Part shown: one piece after another, positions 17,363-23,974 of the stretch | Numbering within the stretch: the stretch's first letter is position 1 | How the letters are laid out: every line of letters begins with the position of its first letter | Assembly (NCBI RefSeq): GCF_014647595.1 | Contig: NZ_BMPM01000003.1 | Coordinates: 434,001 to 498,000, forward strand | Length of the DNA: 64,000 nucleotides | DNA from: Paenarthrobacter histidinolovorans | GTDB lineage: Bacteria > Actinomycetota > Actinomycetes > Actinomycetales > Micrococcaceae | Direction: 5' to 3' | Made by a program: the position numbers and the translations under genes | Notes under the pieces: generated by a model | The model's database searches: none | Told to the model about the DNA's origin: nothing | Seen by the model: only the letters and a program-made list of their open reading frames with translations

Positions 17363-17427
17363 CCGTAATGTGGCATGCCTTCCAGCGTCCAATGTCCTGC
17401 AACGCGGACCGGGAATCCAGAAGCAAC

Positions 17428-17441
17428 GGGACTTCCGGCCC
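17428..17441. promoter_or_regulatory. DosR-like operator candidate upstream of the DUF1508 gene
   Basis: GGGACTTCCGGCCC (other strand GGGCCGGAAGTCCC) matches the DosR core at 11 of 14 positions and is nearly identical to the site at 21170. It lies 88 bp upstream of the DUF1508 start, a plausible activator position. Confidence 0.5.
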
Positions 17442-17529
17442 TTATGGCCCAACTCTGTCTGCGGGCATGCTGATGGAAGGCATAGGGAGACCGATATGCC
17501 GTGATCAGCACTTGCAGAAGGGCGGCCCC

Positions 17530-17787
17530 ATGAATGGGATCTTTGAGCTTTTTACGGACGGCCAGGCCAATGTCAGGTTCCGGCTGGTGGACTCCGAGGG
17601 GCGGGAGCTCGCAGTGTCGTGCTCATACGTGGACAAGGACTCCGCGGTGCAGGGCATCTCCCATGTCCGTGAGTGTGCAGGGATGGGCTTGGTCCGGGAC
17701 CACTGTTCGCCTATGACGCCAGCCGACACGAAACCTGAAGGCAGCCGGGTTCCCGTGAATGGGCGGATGAGCAGGGCTGCCGAATGA
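17530..17787 (+). CDS. DUF1508 (YegP-type) small protein
   Basis: 85 aa starting at ATG 17530 with a GAAGGG Shine-Dalgarno. The single DUF1508 repeat is recognised from FELFTDGQANVRFRLVDSEG, then ELAVS and a following segment ending in HVRECAG. DUF1508/YegP proteins are short beta-rich proteins of unknown function, often stress-induced. The in-frame start at 17368 would read through the operator region and has no ribosome binding site. Its stop overlaps the following small gene (ATGA). Confidence 0.85.
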   Translation: MNGIFELFTDGQANVRFRLVDSEGRELAVSCSYVDKDSAVQGISHVRECAGMGLVRDHCSPMTPADTKPEGSRVPVNGRMSRAAE

Positions 17788-18032
17788 AGATCGAACGCAT
17801 TCCTGAGAATCCGGATCCGGACGGACAACGCCCATCTGGGGCGGTTGAGCCAGCGACGGGCAATCAGGGCCGGCAACCGCAACGCGGAAGAGTCCGTTCA
17901 ATCCCACAGAATCCGTTGGTTCAGCAGTTGTTCCGGCTGGGAAAACGCCGCGAGGACGCGGAAGCGAAGCTTGAGAAACGGTTCGCTAAAAGACAGAAGA
18001 CCTCAAACCCAGAGCACGCTGACCCGTCATGA
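17784..18032 (+). CDS. Small basic hypothetical protein
   Basis: 82 aa, unrecognised. The N-terminal half is Pro/Gly/Gln-rich and probably disordered; the C-terminal part (about residues 44-72) is a charged, probably helical stretch rich in Arg, Lys and Glu. An ATGA overlap with the DUF1508 gene supports real translation. Its last six bases overlap the 3' end of the convergent alcohol dehydrogenase gene. Confidence 0.55.
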   Translation: MKIERIPENPDPDGQRPSGAVEPATGNQGRQPQRGRVRSIPQNPLVQQLFRLGKRREDAEAKLEKRFAKRQKTSNPEHADPS

Positions 18033-19040
18033 AATCCTCAACACAGCAGCTCCAGTGATTCTGTCATTCGCGAGATCGTCCAGTGCCTGGTCAGCTGCTG
18101 CGAAGGCATATGCCGTGGTGGTGGGAATCAATGGCATGTTCGCCGCAAGGGCAAGCAATTCCGTTCCGTCAGCCCTGGTGTTGGCCGTGACGCTGCGGAT
18201 TTGCTTCTCGTAGAAGAGTTCGTCGGCATAGCTCATCGAGGGGATGTCGGAGAGGTGGATCCCGGCGACCGCAAGAGTTCCGCCCCTGTCCAACGCCCTC
18301 ATCGCGACAGGAACCAGGTCACCGACCGGTGCGAAAAGAATGGCAGAGTCCAGCTTTACGGGGGGAGCGTCGAATGCGCCGCCGACGTATTCTGCCCCCA
18401 GGCTTCGGGCCAAAACCTGCGCCTCCTCCGATCGTGTCATGACGAAGACCGACGCGCCTGAATGGATTGCGATTTGCGCGGTCAGGTGGGCTGAGCCTCC
18501 GAACCCGTAGATGCCCAAGCGGCCGCCGGGGGGAAGGGAAGCCCGCTTCAGGGCGCGGTAGCCAATGATTCCCGAGCAAAGGAGTGGCGCTGCGTTTTCG
18601 TCGCTGAATTGGGGAGGGATGGCGTATGCGAAGTCCTCCCTGACCGTCATCATTTCCGCGAAGCCGCCGTCCCTGTCCCAGCCCGTGAAAACCGGTTTGC
18701 TGCACAGGTTCTCGGCGTCGCGCCGGCAGTAGCGGCATACCCCGCAGGTGCCGCCGAGCCATGCCACGCCCACTCTGTCGCCTTCTTTGAATCTGCCGGT
18801 ACCGGGGCCTGATCCCACGACGATTCCCACAGCTTCATGACCTGGAACAATCCGGGAATGACGAGGAGGAAGGTCACCTTCAGCCAGATGCAGGTCCGTG
18901 CGGCAGACCCCACACACATTGACCTTGACCAGCAATTCGCCCTCGTCAGGTATCGGCACGTGCTTGGTCCCTTGCTCCAGCGGATGAGTCGAAATGCTTC
19001 CTGGCCTTCCCACCCACCACGCCTTCATCATGTTTGCCAT
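18027..19040 (-). CDS. Zinc-dependent alcohol dehydrogenase (AdhA-type)
   Basis: About 337 aa, cytoplasmic MDR-family NAD(P)-dependent dehydrogenase. The catalytic zinc ligands lie in CGVCRTDLH and GHEAVG; the structural zinc site is CGVCRYCRRDAENLC with four Cys. A Rossmann motif (GIYGFGGSAHL) follows. Closest in feel to AdhA-type enzymes, which reduce aldehydes to alcohols and can dispose of NADH when respiration is limited. Start is uncertain: ATG 19040, ATG 19031 or TTG 19082 are possible and none has a strong Shine-Dalgarno. It diverges from the USP-PNPOx pair and may share that operator region. Confidence 0.9.
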   Translation of the reverse strand: MANMMKAWWVGRPGSISTHPLEQGTKHVPIPDEGELLVKVNVCGVCRTDLHLAEGDLPPRHSRIVPGHEAVGIVVGSGPGTGRFKEGDRVGVAWLGGTCGVCRYCRRDAENLCSKPVFTGWDRDGGFAEMMTVREDFAYAIPPQFSDENAAPLLCSGIIGYRALKRASLPPGGRLGIYGFGGSAHLTAQIAIHSGASVFVMTRSEEAQVLARSLGAEYVGGAFDAPPVKLDSAILFAPVGDLVPVAMRALDRGGTLAVAGIHLSDIPSMSYADELFYEKQIRSVTANTRADGTELLALAANMPLIPTTTAYAFAAADQALDDLANDRITGAAVLRIS

Positions 19041-19163
19041 GCAATGAGCGTGATGGAGATGAGATCCGGCAGCAAGAGTCAAAGGTCCTGCAGTCAGGGG
19101 GTGGGAAGCCTGTTCATCTCAAACGAGGTTCGGTCCGAAGGCAACGGACACGGGGTCTCCACT

Positions 19164-19177
19164 GTGACCTTCGGCCC
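19164..19177. promoter_or_regulatory. DosR-like operator candidate upstream of a USP gene
   Basis: Read on the minus strand this is GGGCCGAAGGTCAC inside CAGGGCCGAAGGTCAC, differing at one base from the PEP synthase site (CAGGGCCGAAAGTCAC). It lies 66 bp before the USP start. A weaker copy, GGTCCGAAGGCAAC, is at 19132..19145, 32 bp away. Confidence 0.5.
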
Positions 19178-19243
19178 TGTTCGATGCTGTCTGTTCACGG
19201 CATTCTGACAGGAAGGAAAGTCACAAGCGCCAGGAGGACAAAG

Positions 19244-19690
19244 ATGAGCAAGGACGGATCACCAGGGAAGATCGTTGTGGGGGTGGATGGTTCGGAGCCG
19301 TCCATCGAGGCGCTCCGCGAAGCCCAACGTTTGGCAGTCGTCTTGGGGACAACTGTGGAGGCAATTGCGTACTGGGATTTTCCGCCGGTCTATGAGGGCT
19401 ATGCGGCCGTTGGGATCACGGGATTTGAGGAGGCTGCCGGGCAAGTCCTGAAGGTGTCAGTCGAAAAGGCATTCGGCATCGACGTGCCGGACAACGTCAT
19501 TTCGCATCTGGAACAGGGCCATCCCCGGCAAGGACTGATCAAAGCAAGCCGTGGAGCAGAGATGGTGGTCGTGGGCAGGCGCGGCCATGGCGGATTCGGC
19601 GGCCTACTGATGGGATCGGTCAGTTCGGCCTGCGTCGCCCACGCACATTGCCCGGTTCTTGTAGTGCACACCCCCGAAAAGGAAGCATGA
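19244..19690 (+). CDS. Universal stress protein (single UspA domain)
   Basis: 148 aa from ATG 19244, which has an excellent CAGGAGG Shine-Dalgarno; the longer in-frame start at 19034 is rejected. The UspA fold runs from KIVVGVDGSEPS to the ATP-binding signature VVGRRGHGGFGGLLMGS. The last 40 residues are almost identical to those of the USP at 9375..9824. Together with the next PNPOx-like gene it forms a two-gene unit bounded by the terminator at 20143. Confidence 0.93.
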   Translation: MSKDGSPGKIVVGVDGSEPSIEALREAQRLAVVLGTTVEAIAYWDFPPVYEGYAAVGITGFEEAAGQVLKVSVEKAFGIDVPDNVISHLEQGHPRQGLIKASRGAEMVVVGRRGHGGFGGLLMGSVSSACVAHAHCPVLVVHTPEKEA

Positions 19691-19691
19691 A

Positions 19692-20135
19692 ATGAGTGTC
19701 CCCAGCCAAGAACCTGTACGCATCGATGGTGCCCGTCACGTCAGCGAAGACCTTAGTGATGTGCAGTGCTGGGAGAGGCTGCAGTTGCATGACACAGGGC
19801 GAGTAGGTTTCGTCCACCACGGCAGGGTGATGATCTTGCCTGTCAACTACCTGGTTCACGATCACGCCATTTACTTCCGCACATCGCTGGAAGGGATAAT
19901 TGGGGGGCCGGTGGCCCGAATGCAAACATCTTTCCAAATCGACGATGCCAGGGCTGATCGAAGCGAAGGGTGGTCGGTGTTGGTCAGCGGATCCTCGTCC
20001 CATGTGGTAGACCGGGAGCTACTCACGCGCCTTTGGGGCAATATGACGGCAGAACCATGGGCTGGTGGGGACAGAGGCCTCTTCATCTGTATCCAGCCCG
20101 CCATCATGACAGGCAAGCACGTATATCTCGCCTAG
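19692..20135 (+). CDS. Pyridoxamine 5'-phosphate oxidase-like split-barrel protein (copy 2)
   Basis: 147 aa, the most divergent of the six paralogues. The domain is recognised from CWERLQLHDTGRVGF, the strand MILPVNYLVHDHAIYFRT and GWSVLVSGSSSHV. The family HPDIFPVN motif is changed to HHGRVMILPVN. It lies one base after the USP stop, so the two are almost certainly co-transcribed. Flavin or F420 binding is expected from the fold but not proven. Confidence 0.85.
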   Translation: MSVPSQEPVRIDGARHVSEDLSDVQCWERLQLHDTGRVGFVHHGRVMILPVNYLVHDHAIYFRTSLEGIIGGPVARMQTSFQIDDARADRSEGWSVLVSGSSSHVVDRELLTRLWGNMTAEPWAGGDRGLFICIQPAIMTGKHVYLA

Positions 20136-20142
20136 CTGACAC

Positions 20143-20189
20143 CGAAAAGTGCGGGCTTGACCGGGGATCCGGTAAGCCCGCACTTTTCG
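20143..20189. terminator. Bidirectional intrinsic terminator
   Basis: A perfect 16-bp inverted repeat: CGAAAAGTGCGGGCTT (20143..20158) and AAGCCCGCACTTTTCG (20174..20189) around a 15-base loop. The stem is flanked by A and T runs on both strands. It separates the converging PNPOx-like (plus) and tandem USP (minus) genes and can serve both. Confidence 0.85.
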
Positions 20190-20219
20190 TGACCCCGGTC
20201 TGGGGTGCAGCGGTTGCTT

Positions 20220-21083
20220 TCAGTCGGAGTGCTTGACTGCGCTGATCCTGGTAATGATCGTGGGACAGGGCAATTTGGTGAGAACTGCGTGCGCTGTGGA
20301 ACCCAACAAGAGGCGTTTGAAGCTGCCTCGTCCGCGGCTTCCGACCACAAGCAACTGTGCTGTGGCCCCGGCCGCGAGCAATGCTTCGGCGGGCCGTGTG
20401 TGCGTGTCCAGAACCTGGTGCACCACCAAATCAGGGTACTTGTCTGCCAATCCGGCGACAGTCTCGGCCAAGACCACGCGCTCCTCTTCCGTGATGACCT
20501 CGAAGTAGTTGGTGTGGGGTACGCCGCGGGTTACCCATGGTTCTGGTGTGAGGAAAGCATGGAGGACAGTCAGCTCTTGGCCCTGGCGGTCGGCCTCTGC
20601 CGCGGCAAACGCGACGGCCTGTGTGGCCTCTTCAGAACCATCCACGCCAACTACGATCCCTTTGCGGTGTGTCATGTCGTGCTCACCAATAACTGCTACG
20701 GGACAACGCGCAACGGCGGCAACCTGTAAAGCGCGATCTGTCAGGGAACCGCCAGCCCAACCATGGCCGGAACCAATGACTACCATGGCGGCCTTTTTGG
20801 ACCTCTTGCCCAAAGCGTAGCCGGCCCCACCAGAGACGAGGTCCGTGGTGATATTGACGGTGGGTTCCATCTTGGCGGCCCGGTCCTTCGCGGCAGCAAG
20901 GAAGTTGATGCCGGATTCCCGGATCCACTCGTTGTACCCCACAGCGTCGTACACCCAACGGTCATCGACTGCATGCACGAGCTGTACCGGCTGCTTCAAG
21001 ACGGCTGCCCGGTGCATGGCCCACCCCATGGCGGCCTCGCTGCTGGGGGAATCGTTGACACCGACGACAATTGCTTCATTCAT
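20220..21083 (-). CDS. Tandem-domain universal stress protein
   Basis: 287 aa with two UspA domains (about 1-138 and 142-280), the arrangement of mycobacterial Rv2623 and Rv2005c. The second domain keeps the ATP-binding signature (VVGSRGRGSFKRLLLGS); in the first it is altered (VIGSGHGWAGGSLTDR), so ATP binding may be asymmetric. Tandem USPs of this kind are prominent DosR regulon members and Rv2623 regulates growth in an ATP-dependent way. A candidate operator lies at 21170, 87 bp upstream. Confidence 0.93.
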   Translation of the reverse strand: MNEAIVVGVNDSPSSEAAMGWAMHRAAVLKQPVQLVHAVDDRWVYDAVGYNEWIRESGINFLAAAKDRAAKMEPTVNITTDLVSGGAGYALGKRSKKAAMVVIGSGHGWAGGSLTDRALQVAAVARCPVAVIGEHDMTHRKGIVVGVDGSEEATQAVAFAAAEADRQGQELTVLHAFLTPEPWVTRGVPHTNYFEVITEEERVVLAETVAGLADKYPDLVVHQVLDTHTRPAEALLAAGATAQLLVVGSRGRGSFKRLLLGSTAHAVLTKLPCPTIITRISAVKHSD

Positions 21084-21169
21084 GGCTGGGCCTGTTCTTC
21101 GTTGATGGGTTCCCGGACGTCGGCCGGGGTCTTGTTGCCAGTTTGTACCGGGTTCACGAGGGCCGGTTA

Positions 21170-21183
21170 GGGCCGGAAGTCCT
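21170..21183. promoter_or_regulatory. DosR-like operator candidate upstream of the tandem USP
   Basis: GGGCCGGAAGTCCT matches the DosR core at 10 of 14 positions and differs at one base from the site at 17428 read on its other strand. An overlapping GGGCCGGTTAGGGC begins at 21160. The site sits at the extreme 3' end of the MBL-fold gene and 87 bp before the USP start. Confidence 0.4.
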
Positions 21184-22568
21184 TATTCCGGGTTGGCGAT
21201 GGAAATGGTCTCTGTGTACTCCGGGACACGTGCCTTCCAACCCAATTCATGCTTTATCCGGAGGCGCAGAGCATCAGAGGCTTCCGGCTCGCCATGGGTG
21301 ATGTATGTCATTCCCGGTGCCTGGGGTGCTGAACGCATCCACCGGATAATGGCGTCCGAGTCGGCGTGGGCGCTGAATCCTTCGAGTTGGACCACCTCTG
21401 CCCGGATGCGGATGTCCTGCCCGTAGACCCTAAGCTCTCGTGACCCGGCAGCCAGTGCAGCGCCCCTGGTGCCGGCAGCCTGGTAACCACTGAGGACGAT
21501 CGCGTTGTTTGGATCGTTGCCGTAGGCCGCAAGGTGATGAAGTATGCGTCCTCCGGTCAGCATGCCGCTGGCGGAGATGATGATCATGGGACCACCTCTG
21601 AGGTTGAGGAGCTTGGAGTCGTCCGCCGTTCGGGTCATGGTCGCTACGTGGTACATGTCCTGGAATTCTTCCGGGCGCAGGCGGTGTTCGTCCGGGTGCT
21701 GCTGGTACATGTAGGAGGCATCGATTGCCATGGGACTATTGAGATAGATGGGAATCTCGGGAATGAGGCCTTTTCGGCGAAGCCGCGCCAACTGAAGCAT
21801 GAGTGTCTCCGCCCGGCCAACGGCAAATGCCGCGATCAGTATGACCCCGCTGCGCTTCGCCACTCGGGAAACCACCTCGCCGAGTTCCATCTCGGAGCTA
21901 CCGGCTGGGTGGGTCCTGTTGCCATAGGTAGACTCCGTGACAAGCACGTCAACGGAATCCAGCTCCCTGGGTGGGTACATCAGGGGGTCGTCGTCGCGGC
22001 CCAGGTCGCCGGTGAAATGGACTGTGCTTCCGCCTACCCGGATCTGAAGCTGGGCTGCTCCCAGAATGTGGCCGGCCGGTACGAACGTGGCCTCGACGCC
22101 CCTGCCGAGGTCCAAGGACTCGTCGAATTCAACGGGGCGGAAACTATTGAGTGACTGCACTGCCTCCGCCGCGGTATACAAGGGCAGGGCGGGGGTGTGG
22201 ATGGACGATCCACGATGGTCGGCGTAACGTGCCTCTTCTTCCTGCAGGTGTCCACTGTCGGGCAACAGAAGCTTGCACAGCTCATTTGTCCCATGAGTGG
22301 TGTAAACGGGACCCACGAAACCATCCCTCACCAGCCTGGGAACATAGCCAGTATGGTCCAAATGGGCATGCGTCAGAAGGACAGCATCAATGGATGCAGG
22401 GGAGACAGGAAAAGGCTGCCTATTGCGTAAACGGAGGCGTTTGTAGCCTTGGAACAGCCCGCAGTCGACCAGGATTCGTGTTCCGTGGAAGTCCACAAGG
22501 TAGCGGGAGCCAGTTACGGTATCCGTGGCGCCAAGAAACTGCAGCGTTGCGGGATTTTTGGTGGCCAT
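21183..22568 (-). CDS. MBL-fold beta-CASP RNA-processing exonuclease-like hydrolase
   Basis: 461 aa. The metallo-beta-lactamase core has the zinc motif THAHLDHTG near residue 66, with later His and Asp motifs (TGDLGRDDDPL) for the di-zinc site. It is followed by a beta-CASP domain (STYGNRTH; AFAVGRAETLMLQL; SASGMLTGGRILHHL) and a C-terminal RMMBL segment (VQLEGFSAHADSD; ITHGEPEASDAL). Homologues are YSH1/CPSF-73-like nucleases. Family members of this type accompany stress islands in other bacteria, possibly for RNA turnover; that role is inference. The start has a GGATGGAG Shine-Dalgarno. Confidence 0.9.
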   Translation of the reverse strand: MATKNPATLQFLGATDTVTGSRYLVDFHGTRILVDCGLFQGYKRLRLRNRQPFPVSPASIDAVLLTHAHLDHTGYVPRLVRDGFVGPVYTTHGTNELCKLLLPDSGHLQEEEARYADHRGSSIHTPALPLYTAAEAVQSLNSFRPVEFDESLDLGRGVEATFVPAGHILGAAQLQIRVGGSTVHFTGDLGRDDDPLMYPPRELDSVDVLVTESTYGNRTHPAGSSEMELGEVVSRVAKRSGVILIAAFAVGRAETLMLQLARLRRKGLIPEIPIYLNSPMAIDASYMYQQHPDEHRLRPEEFQDMYHVATMTRTADDSKLLNLRGGPMIIISASGMLTGGRILHHLAAYGNDPNNAIVLSGYQAAGTRGAALAAGSRELRVYGQDIRIRAEVVQLEGFSAHADSDAIIRWMRSAPQAPGMTYITHGEPEASDALRLRIKHELGWKARVPEYTETISIANPE

Positions 22569-22626
22569 GACGATGCTCCATCCTTAAGGCAGGGTACGGC
22601 TCCACGGGTGAACCAAGGCCCTGCCG

Positions 22627-22654
22627 TTGGCGCCGCGCGGTGGCGCGGCGCCAA
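22627..22654. terminator. Strong GC hairpin between the SPW and MBL genes
   Basis: A perfect 12-bp inverted repeat, TTGGCGCCGCGC and GCGCGGCGCCAA with a GGTG loop. It lies just downstream of the SPW gene stop on the minus strand and before the MBL gene promoter. It lacks a U-tract, as is common for actinobacterial terminators. Confidence 0.65.
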
Positions 22655-22669
22655 TGGGTGATTTGGTGG

Positions 22670-23032
22670 TTATGGCGTAGACGCCACATGGTGGTGCCTG
22701 TATTCCTCAGTGCTTGGCTTGATCGCCAGAGCGGTCACCACCAAGGCCACCGCACCTGGGATCCAGGCACTCCATGCCGCGCCGGTCGCTGAGGTGAAGC
22801 CGCCCAACCAAGGAGCCAGGAGGAGGGCTACTGCCACGATTGCCTGCGCCCACTCAGCAGCGGGCATTCCGGGCATCGCCAGGTTAACCGCTCCACCAAT
22901 GACCAGTAAGAGGCCCAACGTGACCATGATCGCCGTCGACGACCCGGTTTGTGTGGTCCACAGAACAGACAGAGCTGCATATGCGCCGGCAGCGATCACG
23001 GTGTAGTCCTGCCAACGCGTCCATTTCTTCAT
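22670..23032 (-). CDS. SPW-repeat membrane protein
   Basis: 120 aa from ATG 23032, which has a GAAGGAG Shine-Dalgarno; the frame is open to 23137 but that would cover the DosR-like boxes. Four hydrophobic segments, with two SPW-type repeat motifs (LSVLW and WSAWIPG), define the SPW repeat family of actinobacterial membrane proteins. Function unknown. It diverges from devR and may be co-controlled from the intervening 239 bp. Confidence 0.8.
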   Translation of the reverse strand: MKKWTRWQDYTVIAAGAYAALSVLWTTQTGSSTAIMVTLGLLLVIGGAVNLAMPGMPAAEWAQAIVAVALLLAPWLGGFTSATGAAWSAWIPGAVALVVTALAIKPSTEEYRHHHVASTP

Positions 23033-23139
23033 GGGGATCGATACTCCTTCATTTTGTTCGATGCCGGGGCCGCCCACCTTCTGCGAGCGGTTCGGGTCTC
23101 CCGTTCTTCCAGCGTCGGTAAAAAGGCGCGTTCTCAACA

Positions 23140-23178
23140 GGGCCTAAAGTCACACGCGCCGGCAGGGTCCTTGGGCCC
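23140..23178. promoter_or_regulatory. Paired DosR-like operators between the SPW gene and devR
   Basis: GGGCCTAAAGTCAC (23140..23153) matches the mycobacterial DosR core at 12 of 14, the best hit in the window. GGGTCCTTGGGCCC (23165..23178) matches at 10 of 14. They are spaced 25 bp, close to the 24-bp spacing of the PEP synthase pair, and lie 93-132 bp before devR. This suggests autoregulation plus control of the SPW gene. Confidence 0.55.
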
Positions 23179-23271
23179 TTGTGGGCAGGGCAGGCAGTCG
23201 GCAAGAATTTGGCAGAGCCGCCTACACAAAGCTCTCGATATTGCGGCCATCGGCCGCCAGACAGGAGAATC

Positions 23272-23970
23272 ATGGATCGCCCAGAAACAGCCGGTCAAGC
23301 CACCGGCGTTTCCCCCGGAGAGCCAATCCGCGTTTTCATCCTCGACGACCATGAGTTGGTTCGCAGAGGCCTCCAGGAACTCTTGGAAGGCGAAGGTTTC
23401 GTGGTTGTCGGCATGTCTGGTTCGGCGGAAGAAGCGACGCGCCGGATTCCGGCATTGCGTCCCGATGTCGCTGTTCTGGACGCACGGTTGCCCGACGGCA
23501 CCGGAATCGAGGTGTGCCGGGACGTTCGCTCCGTGGACCCTGGACTGCATTGCCTGATCTTGACCAGTTACGACGACGAACAAGCCCTCCGCGCCGCTGT
23601 TCTTGCCGGGGCTGCAGGCTACGTCCTGAAGGAAATCGGGGGCACAGACCTGCTGGGCGCCTTACGCAAAGCTGCCCACGGCGAGTCGTTGTTCGACGAA
23701 GCCGTCAAGACGAGAATCGTCCAGGGCCTCACGACGCCGAAGAGGCAGGATCCCAGGACAGCTTCCCTCACGCCGCAAGAGCGCCGTGTCCTTGAATATG
23801 TTGGTCAAGGAATGACCAATCGCCAGATCGGCGAGGAAATGCTCCTGGCAGAGAAGACGGTGAAGAACTACGTCTCGTCCCTGCTGGCCAAACTAGGGTT
23901 TGAACGCCGAACCCAGGCGGCGGTGTTCATGGCTCAAGCACCTGGAGAGGATGCCGGTTCCCTGCGCTAA
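23272..23970 (+). CDS. devR: DevR/DosR-type NarL-family response regulator
   Basis: 232 aa from ATG 23272 (AGGAG Shine-Dalgarno). A receiver domain (about 19-135) carries the acidic pair in FILDDHE, phospho-acceptor Asp70 in VLDARLPDG, Thr98 and Lys120. After a linker, a LuxR-type helix-turn-helix (about 164-220) contains EKTVKNY, with Lys195, Lys198 and Asn199 matching the DNA-contact residues of M. tuberculosis DosR, and LLAKLGFERRTQAAVF is nearly the DosR sequence. It should activate hypoxia/NO/redox-responsive promoters. Unlike the mycobacterial devRS operon, the kinase gene is convergent here, four bases away. Confidence 0.93.
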   Translation: MDRPETAGQATGVSPGEPIRVFILDDHELVRRGLQELLEGEGFVVVGMSGSAEEATRRIPALRPDVAVLDARLPDGTGIEVCRDVRSVDPGLHCLILTSYDDEQALRAAVLAGAAGYVLKEIGGTDLLGALRKAAHGESLFDEAVKTRIVQGLTTPKRQDPRTASLTPQERRVLEYVGQGMTNRQIGEEMLLAEKTVKNYVSSLLAKLGFERRTQAAVFMAQAPGEDAGSLR

Positions 23971-23974
23971 AGGA

